This document shows positions 10,031-22,199 of a DNA stretch of 64,000 nt, piece after piece. Source of the stretch: Cyathus striatus (Eukaryota; Basidiomycota; Agaricomycetes; Agaricales; Nidulariaceae); the NCBI GenBank assembly GCA_025738555.1, contig JAOVFP010000007.1, forward strand, positions 2,976,001 to 3,040,000. The letters run 5' to 3'. Under the pieces are notes generated by a model, which saw only the letters and a list, made by a program, of their open reading frames with translations, made no database searches and had not been told where the DNA came from. Both the position numbers and the translations under genes were made by a program. How positions within the stretch are numbered: position 1 is the first letter of the stretch; the number at the start of each line of letters is the position of its first letter.

Positions 10031-10509
10031 TGATCTTCTGCTCACCAGCCTGCATTCTGAACAGTGAGAAGCACATTGGCGCACCAGCTCCCTAGCATTC
10101 TTCCATGTTAAAGAGTTGGGTATATCTTTTCACATGTTATTATTGCTGTGAGTAAAGCTCGAATGTTATACACTCTTTGTATGTAGATACAACATGTACT
10201 AGGTAGTAGATGTAATTGAATTCAAATTACTTATTCTACTACATATCGGATTGATTAGTAAAGAATAACTAGTAGATGACCTGGGCATGTCTAATTCATG
10301 CCAATATCTATCGGTTGTAACGACATTCCATTGGATGCATAAGAATGAATAAAATAAAAATGACATGACATCAACATGCAGTTGAAATGATTCTTACATG
10401 AGTTCTACATGACTCAAAAAAGTGCCTCCGCTCATTCAATCGACATGCATGTCCTAGGCATGCGCTAAGCATGTTATAGCATGACTTTTTGTTTTTACTG
10501 AGGGTTCAG

Positions 10510-11328
10510 CTGGAATGACGCTCACGACTAGAAATTTATCTTATTACTGCCCTTCATGCATCTCTTGAATCCTTACCTATCGTTGCGCTCGCACATGGCT
10601 GGTGCACGCACCTATGTTCTTGCCGGTATGCATCATGTCCGGGCCGTTCATTCATAGCTGTGGAGCGAAGTATCGGTCCTTCGAGAGTAACTATTGCCTC
10701 GGTGTTTCATCAATGCGAGACAGTTTTGCACAGAGAGGACTGTTTTACTTCGCGTAGAGTGGTGCCGTGCTTCCTTCATTCTGTACTCCGCACTATATCA
10801 CTACATAGAGCGTAAGACCATCCACTCACTCTGTATTCTACATTGTCATGAAAGTCCGAGCATCCATCAGTAGGACGTAGCCCTACGCCTTCACCATCCT
10901 CAACGTCTCCGCTCTCGAGCTTCAATCCCTCTTCACTCCAGTTTGAACGAGAGAGAGATAGCCATGCCTGGCATGTAGTCACTTTCGCAGTTCATATTGG
11001 ATCCTGGGCAGCGAAGATGTTACTACCGAATGAACTGGGGATGGTGTTAATGAAGGCGCAGGCATACAGAGAGACTCTAGAGGTCAGGGCAGTGCATGCA
11101 TTGAGAGTACTATGGTGGAATTGTATGTGACCTAGTTGTACCATGCGAAGTCATCATCTTCATCTGAAAGCTGGATTGGAACGATGGTCAGGGAGTAACG
11201 GGAATCGATGTCGTCTATGGCCAGGATGATGATGTATTAATGTACACTACAATATGTATGAAGTTAGTGTTGGGGAGAGAAAGAAGAAGGAAGAAAACAC
11301 ACCATTCGCATCTGCAAACCCTTAGAGG
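10510..11328. other. Spacer without a recognisable gene
   Basis: No open frame here resembles a known protein and I see no inverted-repeat termini. It separates the two nested transposon stacks. Confidence 0.5.
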
Positions 11329-11807
11329 CTAGAGCTTAGTGTTGCCGCCTGGTAAGCGGAGCTAGCAATTGAGCGAGCTGAGCAGACTTTTTCGCTCATC
11401 GCTCCTGTCAACTCAGCTCGAATTGATGAGTGGTAGCTGACAGCTCTGAACCAGCTTACAGCGGTTTGCTTATCATTGTAGCCCCTCAACATTTTTGTAT
11501 ACATCTGAGTTTCATCGGCAGCATGATCCGAGCCAGGTTACTGGTAGGATCCAATGGGCCACTCCTAAACGGGAACACGACGGTGACGCTCACCAGGACT
11601 CTAGGCACTAGTTTTCAATTGACACTGCCTCCAAGCATAATGGCATTTATATTTCTTCAATTTGTTTATTGTCTGCAGAGGATTGTCCCTTACTGTTGGA
11701 GGCGACGAGCAGTGTAATTCACTGAGTGTTGCCACAAGGTGTGTATAAAGTGGGTATGCACCTGGTGAGTCATACACTGTACTCGTTGTTTAACTATGCA
11801 TTAGTAC

Positions 11808-13579
11808 TTGAATCAGCACAATCCAGGTCCCCCAGGAAGGCATCCCAATCCTCTGTATCCCATCTACTATCCACCTCCTCATGCACCACCGCATTTTTTA
11901 GGATATCCACCACCTTATCCTCAGCAGTTTCATCATCCAGTCCCACATGATTATCATCCTCAGCTTCAACCTCCTTTCAATCCTAGGCCAGCCACTTTTC
12001 CCAACTACTATGCTCATCAGGCTCATGCAAATAATTTTCACGAGCCTCAGCAACTTCAAGCAAACCCTACTATGGCGCAAATTGGTCCTGCTCCTGAGCC
12101 CATACGTAGAAATACCCGGCCAAATGAAGAGGTTCGCACTGGAGGTATGTTCTTTCATTATGTTTTATAAAGACCATCTTTGCTGAGTACATGATCATGC
12201 AGTATTTCGTATTACAGCTGAGCTAGTTTCAAATGACATCAAACACAAGTTTAGGTTTGAAACTGATATGCCTTGGGATGACTTCAAGTCTCGTTGTTGC
12301 GCCCTTATGGACAGTGAGCACAACAAAGCTAAGTTAGCTTATCGCTTGGCTGGGGAGGGGCCATGCACCACCCCATCATTGTTGACAAACAGTGATGACT
12401 GGTCATCAGCAGTGGATGAGCTTCAGGGTATGGCTTTGCGTGCTAGGAAAAAGGCTGTTGGAATTCAAGTGGTGAATTTGGAGGCTGTGCGTATTTACTT
12501 TTATCAATGAGATAAAATTATATGACTCTTTATGAACAGACTCCGAAGAAACCCACCAAAGGCAAGAGGAAACAACCCAGCAACAAAGAGAATGACGATT
12601 TGGACGACAATGATTCTGGAGTTCACGAAGCATGGAAGATGCTTGAATGCAAGTTGAAATGTGAGAAACATAGTCATTGTTGCTATGTTCCACCAAGCGG
12701 GCAGCATGTTCCAGTGGAGGATAAAATGATGACGCACTGGGCAAAGATGATCGTAAGTTCTATGTAACTTTTCCTGAAAGACTTACATTTACATTGGCTA
12801 TGCATCTATCACAGGCTTTGGGCGAGGCAGACATTAACCATCCTCCTCATACCCTTGATTTTGAATGACCCCTGAAGCAGGCACAGGGACGATCAGGAGC
12901 AGGTCATCCACTGCCTACACCACATGTTAATATATATTTTGGCCAGAGGGCTTCTTCAAAGTCGAAGTCATCATCTGCTATGCCACGCTATGCTTCAGAG
13001 CACTCCAAAGGCATTGACTCCAATGCATTGGGTCTTTCTTCTATTGCCTCAGGAAGCTGCATATATGATCTTCTTGACTATCCAACCCCTGATTTGTTAC
13101 TAACCTCACTAGAAGTGGAAAATGGCCCTCCATTCTTAACGGATGTTGAAGACATGAACTTAATTGTCGCAGGGATTGAGACTATTGCTGATTTTACCAA
13201 GATTTCTGAGTGGGAGTTTCATCTAAATACATCTATTTCAGCAGAAAAGACATGAACCCTATTCACGAAAGCTACTTCAATGCTAACAAGCTTTCACCTA
13301 AAGCATTGTGAGGATATATGGGACATTCAGGACATTGAAGAACATGTAATGAACTGTAAGTAACGGTAAATTATCTATCAGATCTACTGTTCTAATTTAC
13401 ATTTAGTGATAAGGAATAACTGTGCTACAGCGCAGTCAAGTAGTAGTGTCTCACATTACACATCAACAATTCCTGATGATGAGACTGTGATTGGCCAGAG
13501 TGAGTGGGATTTCGAAACAATCTCTTACAATGACACATCAGATGAGGAAGATGTCGACGAGCTTTCAGGTAGCAAATGA
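11808..13579 (+). CDS. Accessory gene of the Tc1/mariner element, unknown function
   Basis: I can join exons at 11808-12144, 12203-12486, 12540-12752 and 12815-13255, with consistent phases and GT...AG introns of 53-62 nt. A possible further exon ends at 13579. The product starts with a Pro/Tyr/His-rich region (PPPHAPPHFLGYPPP), then a compact domain (FRITAELVSNDIKHKFRF through WSSAVDELQ) and a basic stretch (KPTKGKRKQ). Next come a Cys/His segment (CKLKCEKHSHCCYVPPSGQH) and an acidic Ser-rich tail (SYNDTSDEEDVDE). It resembles hypothetical proteins I recall from basidiomycete genomes; I cannot name a function. One in-frame TGA at 12866-12868 suggests this copy may be damaged. It converges on the transposase gene. 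Confidence 0.55.
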
Positions 13580-13607
13580 ATACTTATACATAATACTACA
13601 TAGTTAT

Positions 13608-14898
13608 TTACACAATGTAGCCACTATGTCGAAACCACCCTTGTGCTTTACCTGGAGTGACATTATAAATTGCATTCCAAATCATGTTGTATGGATTGGT
13701 GCCACCCTCTCCCATTTCACCAAGAACATAGTCACGATTTGAGCGCAACCATGCTTTAATACAAGAAAACCCTTCTTCAATGGGGTTGAAATCAGGTGAG
13801 TATGGTGGGAGATACTCCAGCCACATGCCACTGCACATAGTATCAGTCATACTATCCACATGGCTACAAACCACTAATGTACCACTCTTCAATCAATTCA
13901 CAAATACCCTCACACTTATGAATGCTCGCATTATCCATCACAATAACAGAGTTCGGTTGTGGATAAGGATTCATACAGTTAAGAAGACCTTCTATAAATG
14001 TATAGAAAGCCCTCCCATCAAGCACACACTCATATATGTCCACATAGATTATCCCATCAAGAGATAGGGCCGGGAGGATTGAGTAGCTAAGTAAAAGTGA
14101 GAAAAGACATAATGAAAGTATAACAATATGCACCGCTTCCCGTGTATAAAAAAATCATGCCTATGTGAGCGTGTTCCACGTGCAGCCCAGCCATATGAAC
14201 GTTGTGCAGAGAACCGGCTTAGGTGACTTTCATCCATGAAAACCAGTTGGTTCGCTTCGTAATTGCTCGCAATATGAATCTTGAAGTTTATTCTTCTGAC
14301 TTCATTGCGCTCAAGTGCTGGCCGTTCTATCTAGAGACACAAATCAGTTCATCAATAGATTGAGTCAGTGTCATGCAGCTCACCTGTTTCCAAGTAAACC
14401 CACATCTCTTCAGCATACGCGATATTGTTGTCAGTGACACAGAAATAGCACAGGTCTCCTTCAATGCTGCTTGAAGTTCTGATAGCATTAGGTCAGGCTG
14501 CCGCTCAATACAACTTTCCAGAAACTGAAAAGAACACATCAATCATACAAATATGGAGTCTGAAAGATGACTTACCACAACATCAAGACTAGTGAGGCAG
14601 CATTTCCTACCGCGTTCAACAGGAATGCGACAAACATCACCTGTGCTTTGATATAGTGCGAGTACCTGCTTTTGTGTTGACCTTGCAACTCCTGTAAACC
14701 GCCGAATATTGTAGCATGAAACACCTTCATTGTCCATGCGAACAACAACTTCCTTAAGCTCTCTTGAGATGTGTCAACGTTGTCCAGGCATAACGAGTGG
14801 GTGAGGAAAGAGACATAGCAGGTAAAGGGACAGTCAGCAATGTGCGTTAGCAGTGAAGTGAGCAGTGGAGCTTCTTGGCACTTAGTGGTAGCAGCCAT
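13608..14898 (-). CDS. Tc1/mariner (DDE_3-type) transposase, split by introns
   Basis: Reading the minus strand, an N-terminal helix-turn-helix region (ELKEVVVRMDNEGVSCYN, RFTGVARSTQKQVLALYQ) is followed by a second one (SELQAALKETCAISVSLTTI). The catalytic domain has FMDESHLSRFSAQRSYGWAA (first Asp), SVIVMDNASIHKCEGI (second Asp) and YLPPYSPDFNPIEEGFS (final acidic residue), then IKAWLRSN. Reading-frame changes between blocks at about 14570, 14330, 14130 and 13880 look like short introns; I did not fix every boundary. The motif set is that of fungal Tc1-like transposases, which cut and paste at TA. The start near 14898 (MAATTK) is uncertain. Confidence 0.75.
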
Positions 14899-15525
14899 GT
14901 TCTGGTGGTTTGGCTGTGAGGTCGGCATTTATTGCCAGAAAAACTCAGATGTATACTAAAAAATCAACTGGCCACAATGATAAGCAAACCGCTGTAAGCA
15001 ACCGCTCAGGTACATGTAGTGTTGCCGCACGGACTGAGCTGAAGCGATCTGAGCTCGGTCCAGTCCACTTTTGCTTCAGATCACTTATAGTCCGCTGTAG
15101 CAAGCTGTGAGCGAGCTGAGATCACGGACTCTGGACGGTCTGATCAGAATTTGTTGATATTGTATTGTAGCACACGTGATGCATACGCAATGTGTTACGC
15201 GAGTCGCGATGTGTTTGCCAATGGCTACTCACTCGTTCTCCTACCACAGTCTCAACGCATCCATCTACTCTGCTTTCTTTCTTTAATCTGGCGAACTCTC
15301 AAATTACTCAATAATGCGTCATAATTCCCTAACATTTACCTACTTGCTCCACTGGAGCCTTGTAATCTAGGTATTGCATTCAATTAAAATTTCTGAAACA
15401 GGGACCTACGAAGTACTGGCCAAGTATGAGCTCAGATTTTGGAGAACGTTTAGGTATAAAATGCCTCAAATGAAAGTGTATTAACGTTAAATCCCTCAGA
15501 TTTTGCTTTCCATTCCTATCCTACA

Positions 15526-18500
15526 ATGAATACTCAACATACTCATCCCCAGGCCACTTTATCTCATCAGCATTTTGCTCCTAACACTAACTCATCACCT
15601 GCTCCTGGGTCTCGCATTAACTGGGAAGATTATCAAAGAATCGCTATTTCATCTCCAGGACATGCTGGACCATCTTCTGGATTAGCTATCCTGCCTCTTC
15701 CACCTCACTGGCCACCTACTCTGAATCCACAGACACAGAACCATGCTGTCTTTGTTCAGAATCCACACTACCCAGGCCTTCCCATTCCGATTAGCCATTT
15801 ACATTTGCATATGGGGTTCAATTCGGCAAATCCAACCCCATTGTTGAACTCGTGCTCTACACTTCTTAATGTTCCTTCACAAAGTGGATATCAACAGGCT
15901 AATTCTCCTCGAGGTACAAAACGGAAGAGAGGATCTCAGCATTCTCGTGGAACCAAACATGCTAGGGCTGCACCTGTCATCACTACTCCTCCATGTTCAT
16001 GTGGGATTGGCCCTCCAAAAACACCAGCGAATATAAGTACACCTTCTAGGCTGGCCGAGCTTTCGTCTACTGCGCAGCAATACCCACCGAATACGGCCTC
16101 AAAATTTGTTTCAGAAACCTCCCGACCCATTGCAACGCCAGTATGTGAACCTGCTGCAAACCTGGCCCAAGTTGTTTCGCCCTTAACAGCCCATAATGCA
16201 GATATGTCCAGTGCAATGGATGTATGGTATTTCATGCGGCCACTTGATACCAACAAAAAGCCAGCTGTGCTTCCGGATGTTGAATCTGAGCCATGACTGC
16301 TGAGCAAACCCTCGAGTACGTTTGTAGGCTGTAAGCTGTGCAAGTAAGTGCTAATTGTCATCTGTGCATTGCTGAATAACTAATCGCTTCCATAGAACTT
16401 GGAAAGTCTTTCGGGTGACAGACAGTGTAACAAGTTGCATTCGGCATCACATGAAGAATATTCATACCGACACTTGGGAAAATGCCATAGCAGAGTTGGG
16501 CTTAAAGGGGGCAAAAGAGAAAGGAAAGGGGAAAGAGATAATGTCGAGTCGGGAGGGCAGCATGTTTTCACATGAGCATTTTTACCATTTGCTCATGCGC
16601 TGGATCGTAGTTGATGATCAGGTAGGACATACCTCTCAAATACAGTTGAATATTTTCTGATTTGATTGCCTCATAGTCAATGAACATTCTCGATTGTCAA
16701 GAATTCCGTGACTTGCTTATCTATCTTGCTGGGGAAGACCTTACAGATGAGCAGTTGCCTCATCACACGAAATTAACACAAGATATTCTTCTCGAACACA
16801 AGAAGATGTTCACAATGCTTCAGAGTGATATGAAGGTGAGTATATTTAAATTCAATACTTATGTGAATATTATTTAAATTTTTTCGCAGAATGCACTTGG
16901 GCACATATCATTCACCACTGACTTATGGAGCAATCCAAACCTACACTCATTTATGGCCATTACTGCACATTTCCTCCTTTGTGATGCCAATGGGAAACTT
17001 GAGTATCACAGTGCACTTATTGCATTCACCCACGTTGAAGAAGCTCACACAGGAAAAAATCTCGGTACCATTTTTTACAATACATTAGAGAAGTATGAAA
17101 TTATTCATAAGGTATGTATATGTTATATCACCGCATACTTGAGCTGAGACTTAAACAAGATTGGCATGGTTACCATGGATAATGGATCGAACAACAACAC
17201 ATTTATGGTACAAGTTGAACAGAAACTTGTTGAACAAGGCATTGGGTTTGGCAAGGATGGTAATCATATCAGGTAAGTACCTATTTAAAGTCATTTTCTA
17301 TATGATTTGAGACCTACTTACTCATTTAAATAGGTGTTTCCCTCATATTATCAATCTCGCATGCCAGGCTTTTATAGATGAAATTAAAGCCAATCCAAAT
17401 GCCGTATTGAATTATACACCACCCTTACAGTCTCCTCACACCGACAACGATAAGCCACCATTTATCCCTCCGACCCAGCTCCAGCTTTTTGAGTATTCAA
17501 CTACCTTATGCAAGGGTTTAATTGGAAGGTGCTGGACTCTTGTGGCTGCATGTCGTGCATCTGGAAAATGCCGTAAGCAACTCCAGGACATAATCATTGA
17601 GGGAAATGAAAAGGGGTATTGGACTGAGAAGCTCCCGGTATTGCAGTTGCTACATGACTGTGAAACACGCTGGTCTTCAACGTATCTTATGATTGACCGC
17701 ACTATTAACCTTTATCCAGTAAGTATTTGTATCACTATTTTACTTTAGCTGTGCTGAAACATTATATAAGGCTATCCGAGTATTTCTCCATCGGAGTGAT
17801 GGAGATTTAGCTTGTCATCTTTTTACTGATAACAATCTTAATGTGCTAGGTGATATTTGACAAGCTCTGGAGGTGCCTCATTTAGTGCAGGAGCTCCTCT
17901 CTGGAGAGTGCACACCAACACTGTCACTTGCCTTACCAGCATATGAGACACTTCTCAATAACTGGCGTGTCTACAAAATAAGGACTCTTCCAGAGCTGGG
18001 CCATTACATCGAAACAGCAATGGCCAAAATTGAGGAATATGTTTCATTGGCTCGCAGCACTCGGATGTATGCACATGCAATGGGTGTGTTGTCCCTCATA
18101 TTTTAACTTCATATTATATTAATCTTATTGTGCTTCTAGCCTTAAATCCTACCATGAAATTTACATGGATGAAGAAAAGCTGGCCTTCAGAGTGCATCCA
18201 GGAAGCGCGCAGCTGGATTCTCGAATCAGTAAGCCTTTCAACTAACCCTCAACTTGTTCAGTACTCACCATCTTCTATTACTGTGTAAAGATGACGTCAT
18301 ATCAAACAAAGCTTCGTGAAAAATGCAAGAAGAACACCCTAACACAGCTCAGCATTGTCAGTGGCCAGGATGGGGCACGATTGTCATTCCCACATCAAAC
18401 CAAACCTGTATCAGCCACAGAAAGGGCGTCACAAGCACAAGCGCATGCTTACAGTCAGTTTCGCAGTCTCAATGTCTTTCAACAACACTCTTCCGCTAAC

Positions 18501-19158
18501 AGTGTATTGTCAAACACTTGTTCAACAAACAATTTTTCGACCACAGCTACCATTCAACCGCCAATGTCAACATCATCACATACACCCTCTGCTCAAGAGG
18601 TTGAAGATGAGAAGAATCGAAAACTTGCTGAAGATAGACGGGCAGCAGAACACGAACTTGATACATACGAAGCAGCAGGTTTATTTTCTCTTCAAGAATC
18701 AACCGCCAATCTTGTAAATTTCTGGGGAGTAAGTAACGCAACTAAGTATATTCCTGATAGTTTTAGTCTTTCTAACTCAATTCTAGGTATTTTCGTCGAC
18801 ATTCCCTCTACTTTCTCATGTAGCAATGGATGTGTTACCAGCCCAAGCCTCTGCTGTGTCATGCGAACGTGCCTTCTCCTCAAGTAAAGAAACAGCAACT
18901 CTACGATGCAGCTGAATATCACCAGAACTCTTTGAAGCACTACAGATACTGAAGTATTCATATAGGCAGGACTGTCTAGTATTTACTGAGGATATTCAGC
19001 TTGCAAAGGCTGAAGATTATGGTATTTCTGGGCCAGTTACATTGTATGTGGCAATGGAATTGCAAGAACAACAGAGATTCAAGGAACTTGAAGAGCTTAT
19101 TAGTAATGCAGAGGCAGAAGGGTATCCTCCACCAATACTAGAGGAAGATGTGTTGTAG
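15526..19158 (+). pseudogene. hAT transposase with BED zinc finger, broken by three TGA codons
   Basis: Exons can be joined at 15526-16343, 16396-16621, 16677-16835, 16890-17111, 17160-17272, 17334-17719 and further exons to 19158. After a Pro/Ser-rich N terminus comes a BED-type finger (VGCKLCKTWK...CIRHHMKNIH), the first catalytic block ISFTTDLWSNPNLHSF, the second VTMDNGSNNNT and RCFPHIINLACQAF. DCETRWSSTYLMIDR follows, and at the C terminus the hAT dimerisation region (LPAQASAVSCERAFSS...SPELFEALQILK). In-frame TGA codons at 16294-16296, 17858-17860 and 18913-18915 interrupt otherwise conserved sequence, so this copy cannot make full-length transposase. All other domains are still legible, which indicates recent decay. 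Confidence 0.85.
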
Positions 19159-19250
19159 GTATTATCATATATAGAATTGCTCTTCATTTTTCTATTGTAC
19201 TCTTTCTGCCGTCGCTACATAGCTAAGCCTGACTGTCTACTCGCTTTATC

Positions 19251-20345
19251 ACATGGCGGGTTTTCAGCTGTCATGTACTGATCGGTGATGTGCTGTAGCG
19301 AGACCTGTAGTGGATGCTGTCATGTAGATCTTTCAGATCATCAGTCACACAGAAGTGACATTCAGCTGAACCAGTTTACGACTGTGTGATGAGAAAATTA
19401 GTGTGATATATGTGAGAATGATGCAAATGACTTAAAAAGATGAGCTTGTGTGTTCGATTCATACATGGTGCAGATTTTGGTGGCCATTGTTATTATTTTA
19501 TTTCTATACTTCATTGAGAAAGATAGGATAATCCATTCAAAAAATGTCTAAAAATTAATATTGCATCCATGAACTATTGATGAACTATGTGGTTTGTGTC
19601 GGGTTTGTGTTTAATAACTGTAGAGTGTTTAGACAGTTCAGACATTGGCAACAATTCCTATTAACAAAGAAAAGTACATAGAAGAAACATAGAAGATTTA
19701 CCCCAATACACCGCAAATCATGTTCATTAAGTGTAGTTGAAGGAAGGAGAAACAAACGTTACAGGTTTACTGTGTGAATGGAATACAATAAATTAATATT
19801 ATCATTAAGACTATGTACGATAGAATGGTCTACCAGTAGAATGTCACTGATACCAAAGTTTTTATTTCTTGCAGTCATAAGTTCAATTCCTTGTTGAAGT
19901 ATTTTTAAAACTATGCATATACTTGGCTTCGCTTGTTTTTGTAGGGGGCAACACCACTATACCTGCACTATTATAATAGCTACATTATTTTATTTTTAAA
20001 CTACATACCTTTCTTGAGGACATCATTATAATTAAAGATTTATACTGGAGATAAAATGTTTAAGGATAAAGACATAATCATAGTGATGTTCACGCGAGGC
20101 ATGGATGTAACATGCGGGCTCAGCTACTCTGGTTCAGGAACAAAGTAGATGTTGTTCCCGGCTATCCAATAGCAATTCATTGTGACTTCATATTCCAGAC
20201 CAGCTATCACATGTTTGTAAACCAGCTCATTTTAATATCACGCTTGTGACTGATAATCTTGAAAGATCTTACATGACAGCACCCACTACAGGTCTCACTA
20301 CAGAGCAACACCGATCAGTACATGACAGCTGAAAACCCGCCGTGT
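19251..20345. mobile_element. Inverted-repeat element nested in the inner hAT
   Basis: About 125 bp starting ACATGGCGGGTTTTCAGCTG at 19251 recurs inverted, with small indels, ending at 20345. The arms share ACTGATCGGTG, GAGACCTGTAGTGG and ATCAGTCACA blocks. The interior of roughly 0.85 kb has no open frame I recognise. I see no convincing target duplication, so the superfamily is open; long inverted arms without a gene suggest a MITE or MULE-like derivative. Confidence 0.55.
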
Positions 20346-21355
20346 CATTGGCTAAACACATATCGCCGTTAAGACCACCATCAATGCAGTCCGCTGGTGT
20401 CCAGTCTGCACTTACGATCTCAACCAGACTTATTCCCACATTTGAGCTCGTCCGGTCCGCTCCAACGAGCTAATTATAGAAGCATAGCTCGGTCCGGTCC
20501 AGCTCAGTCCGCGGCAACACTAGGTACGTGGAAACAGGGCGGTAAAGCGAGTTTAAGGTAATTCCAAGTGATTCTGCAAAAACATCGAGTCCCCTCAAAT
20601 TCACTATTGTTTTTTGCTACAATTATAGTTCTATGTAATTCATGGTTTTTAGCAAGTCAAAAGCAATCCAATATGTAAGTATTTACAACAGAACTAAGGC
20701 CAGAGATCAAATTCTAACTCCATGCTCCCTAAGCCCTTAGATCAGGGTCGATAAGGTTGACGTGACATTGTCAATTGACAGTACTTACTAAGCAAGTACT
20801 AAGCAAGCACTAAGCGCTAAGCGCTTGCATTAATTTGCGCGAAATGATATTTCTTGTCCCTAAACTTATGTACTGGGATATTATAATTTAGCTCGCCATT
20901 CAACATTCAAACTTTCATGTATGATAACTACAATCTGACAATAACTTTAATGCATAAGTATTTGTGGAATGGTCAACCATGAGCTGAAGTTTGAAATCAA
21001 AGCTCGCAGAAACAATTATAATTTACATTGATTGGCCTCCAACTCTCCAAAAAACACAACTCCTGTGCTTTCTACTAGTGATTGAGCTGTACATACCATT
21101 TCCTAGATAATTCACTTTTTATCTTGTCTGTATCTGAAATGTAGCTCATCAATGCAATAGACTTGTAACTCAATTGTTAATTTATTGTTAATATCTAACC
21201 TCTCAAACAATAATTTGTGTTTGAGTGGCCGCTCAAGCAGCTTAACAAGCAGAGTTGCAGTGAGCTGAGCGACCCTTGATGAGCTCAGCTCAGCTCATTG
21301 AGCTGACAGGAGAAAAAGCTACAGTGAGCTGAGCGGCGGCAACACTACTAGAGCT

Positions 21356-22199
21356 CCATTCTAATCATCCAGGTTACTGCTGCATTGGTGTTTCCTCTTG
21401 TACTCATAGACTCGCTAAATGAGAAGTGGCTACGAGTAGCTCGTGAATGTCGATAGAATGGGAGGGTGAATGTTAACTGGGAGGGACATGTATGTTGGTA
21501 TTCGAGAGAGGTTCGACAGCCGACTCCTGAGTCGGACGTTGATCGGATGTTCGGGATCCGAAACATCGCATTCAAAAGCATCACGTGGCATTTGCCAGCT
21601 CTCTGGGTCTCTGGTCTCTTTGCTCCTTCACTGAGCTTCATGAATCACAATTGACTTCACCATAAAGGCGATAGTCAAATAGAATCAAAAGAAACGCACA
21701 TCTTTCAATGGTGGCAGAAGCCACATCTCCACTGACAACAGCTTATACACATTGTATCCATTGGTCCACCACTAGTCCACCGCCTGATACCTATTATTAG
21801 CTGACCCAACCTACTGGGATATCGACCACCACAAAAATACAAGACAATCAATCTTATTGCGCACCCAACATGATCTCGTGTTCGAACATCAATGATGAAT
21901 GATATAAGTATTCCTAAATCTGACTAGTGTTCTAACTTCTTGAAAGTGTTATTAAAGTTTTAAGTGATTCATATCAAATAGGTATCGCTGTATCGGATAT
22001 ACATGAAATTAGGAGGTTCTTGTTCTGATGCCTTGGATCAAAGCATGTTTTTTAATGTGCAATATGCAAATAACTGCAATGTGCAATGCTGTATAGATTC
22101 ATCATATCTATTTTCGCCACACCCACTCTCTTGCCTTCTACATGCCACTCAAGTGCTTAACAACTTGTATTCTCTGCAACAAATTCTCTTGAAAATAAA
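21356..22199. other. Spacer upstream of NLR gene A
   Basis: No gene recognised. The last 120 bp (about 22080-22199) are pyrimidine-rich and resemble the leader upstream of NLR gene C, consistent with a promoter and 5' UTR inherited from the common ancestor. I see no strong TATA box. Confidence 0.4.

Larger units (their letters stand above)
1594..10502. mobile_element. Non-autonomous hAT-like DNA element split by an LTR retrotransposon
   Basis: The left end begins CTCAGTAAAAAC and continues into CAAAAAGTCATGC. The right end is the exact reverse complement, giving terminal inverted repeats of about 25 bp. The flanks carry GGTTCAG directly repeated at 1587-1593 and 10503-10509. It can be read as 8 bp if one terminal base is allowed to differ, which would fit hAT insertion. 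Both subterminal regions are dense in GTCATGC/GCATGC motifs, typical of transposase-binding repeats. Without the 7.66-kb retrotransposon the element is about 1.24 kb and has no transposase. The superfamily call is inference from TSD length and subterminal repeats. Confidence 0.65.
11459..14994. mobile_element. Tc1/mariner element carrying two genes
   Basis: Inverted repeats of 54 bp: the outer 21 bp (CAGCGGTTTGCTTATCATTG plus one T) are perfect, a diverged 18-bp middle follows, and the inner 15 bp (TATACATCTGAGTTT) are perfect. TA dinucleotides flank it at 11457-11458 and 14995-14996. It contains a DDE transposase on the minus strand (13608-14898) and an unrelated multi-exon gene on the plus strand (11808-13579). 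At 3.5 kb it is about twice the usual Tc1 length because of that second gene. Confidence 0.85.
15017..20522 (+). mobile_element. Inner hAT transposon, 5.5 kb
   Basis: The left end TAGTGTTGCCGC, continuing to GGACTGAGCTG, is matched by the reverse complement at 20498-20522 with a 2-bp length difference. The 8-bp target duplication is GGTACATG (15009-15016) and GGTACGTG (20523-20530), 7 of 8 identical. Subterminal motifs of the GGTCCGGTCC/GAGCTCGGTCC type are repeated at both ends. It carries its own transposase gene (15526-19158), now broken, and a smaller inverted-repeat element at 19251-20345. It inserted into the outer hAT only 22 bp from the Tc1 element. Confidence 0.88.
11337..21347. mobile_element. 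Outer hAT element, host of nested Tc1/mariner and hAT insertions
   Basis: The terminal inverted repeat TAGTGTTGCCGCC lies at 11337-11349, with its exact reverse complement at 21335-21347. A perfect 8-bp target duplication, CTAGAGCT, sits at 11329-11336 and 21348-21355, diagnostic of hAT. Subterminal AGCTGAGC/GCTCAGCT motifs are repeated at both ends. After removal of the Tc1 element (11459-14994) and the inner hAT (15017-20522) only about 0.96 kb remains, so this is a non-autonomous element. Its ends resemble the inner hAT, whose transposase family may once have mobilised it (inference). Confidence 0.88.
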
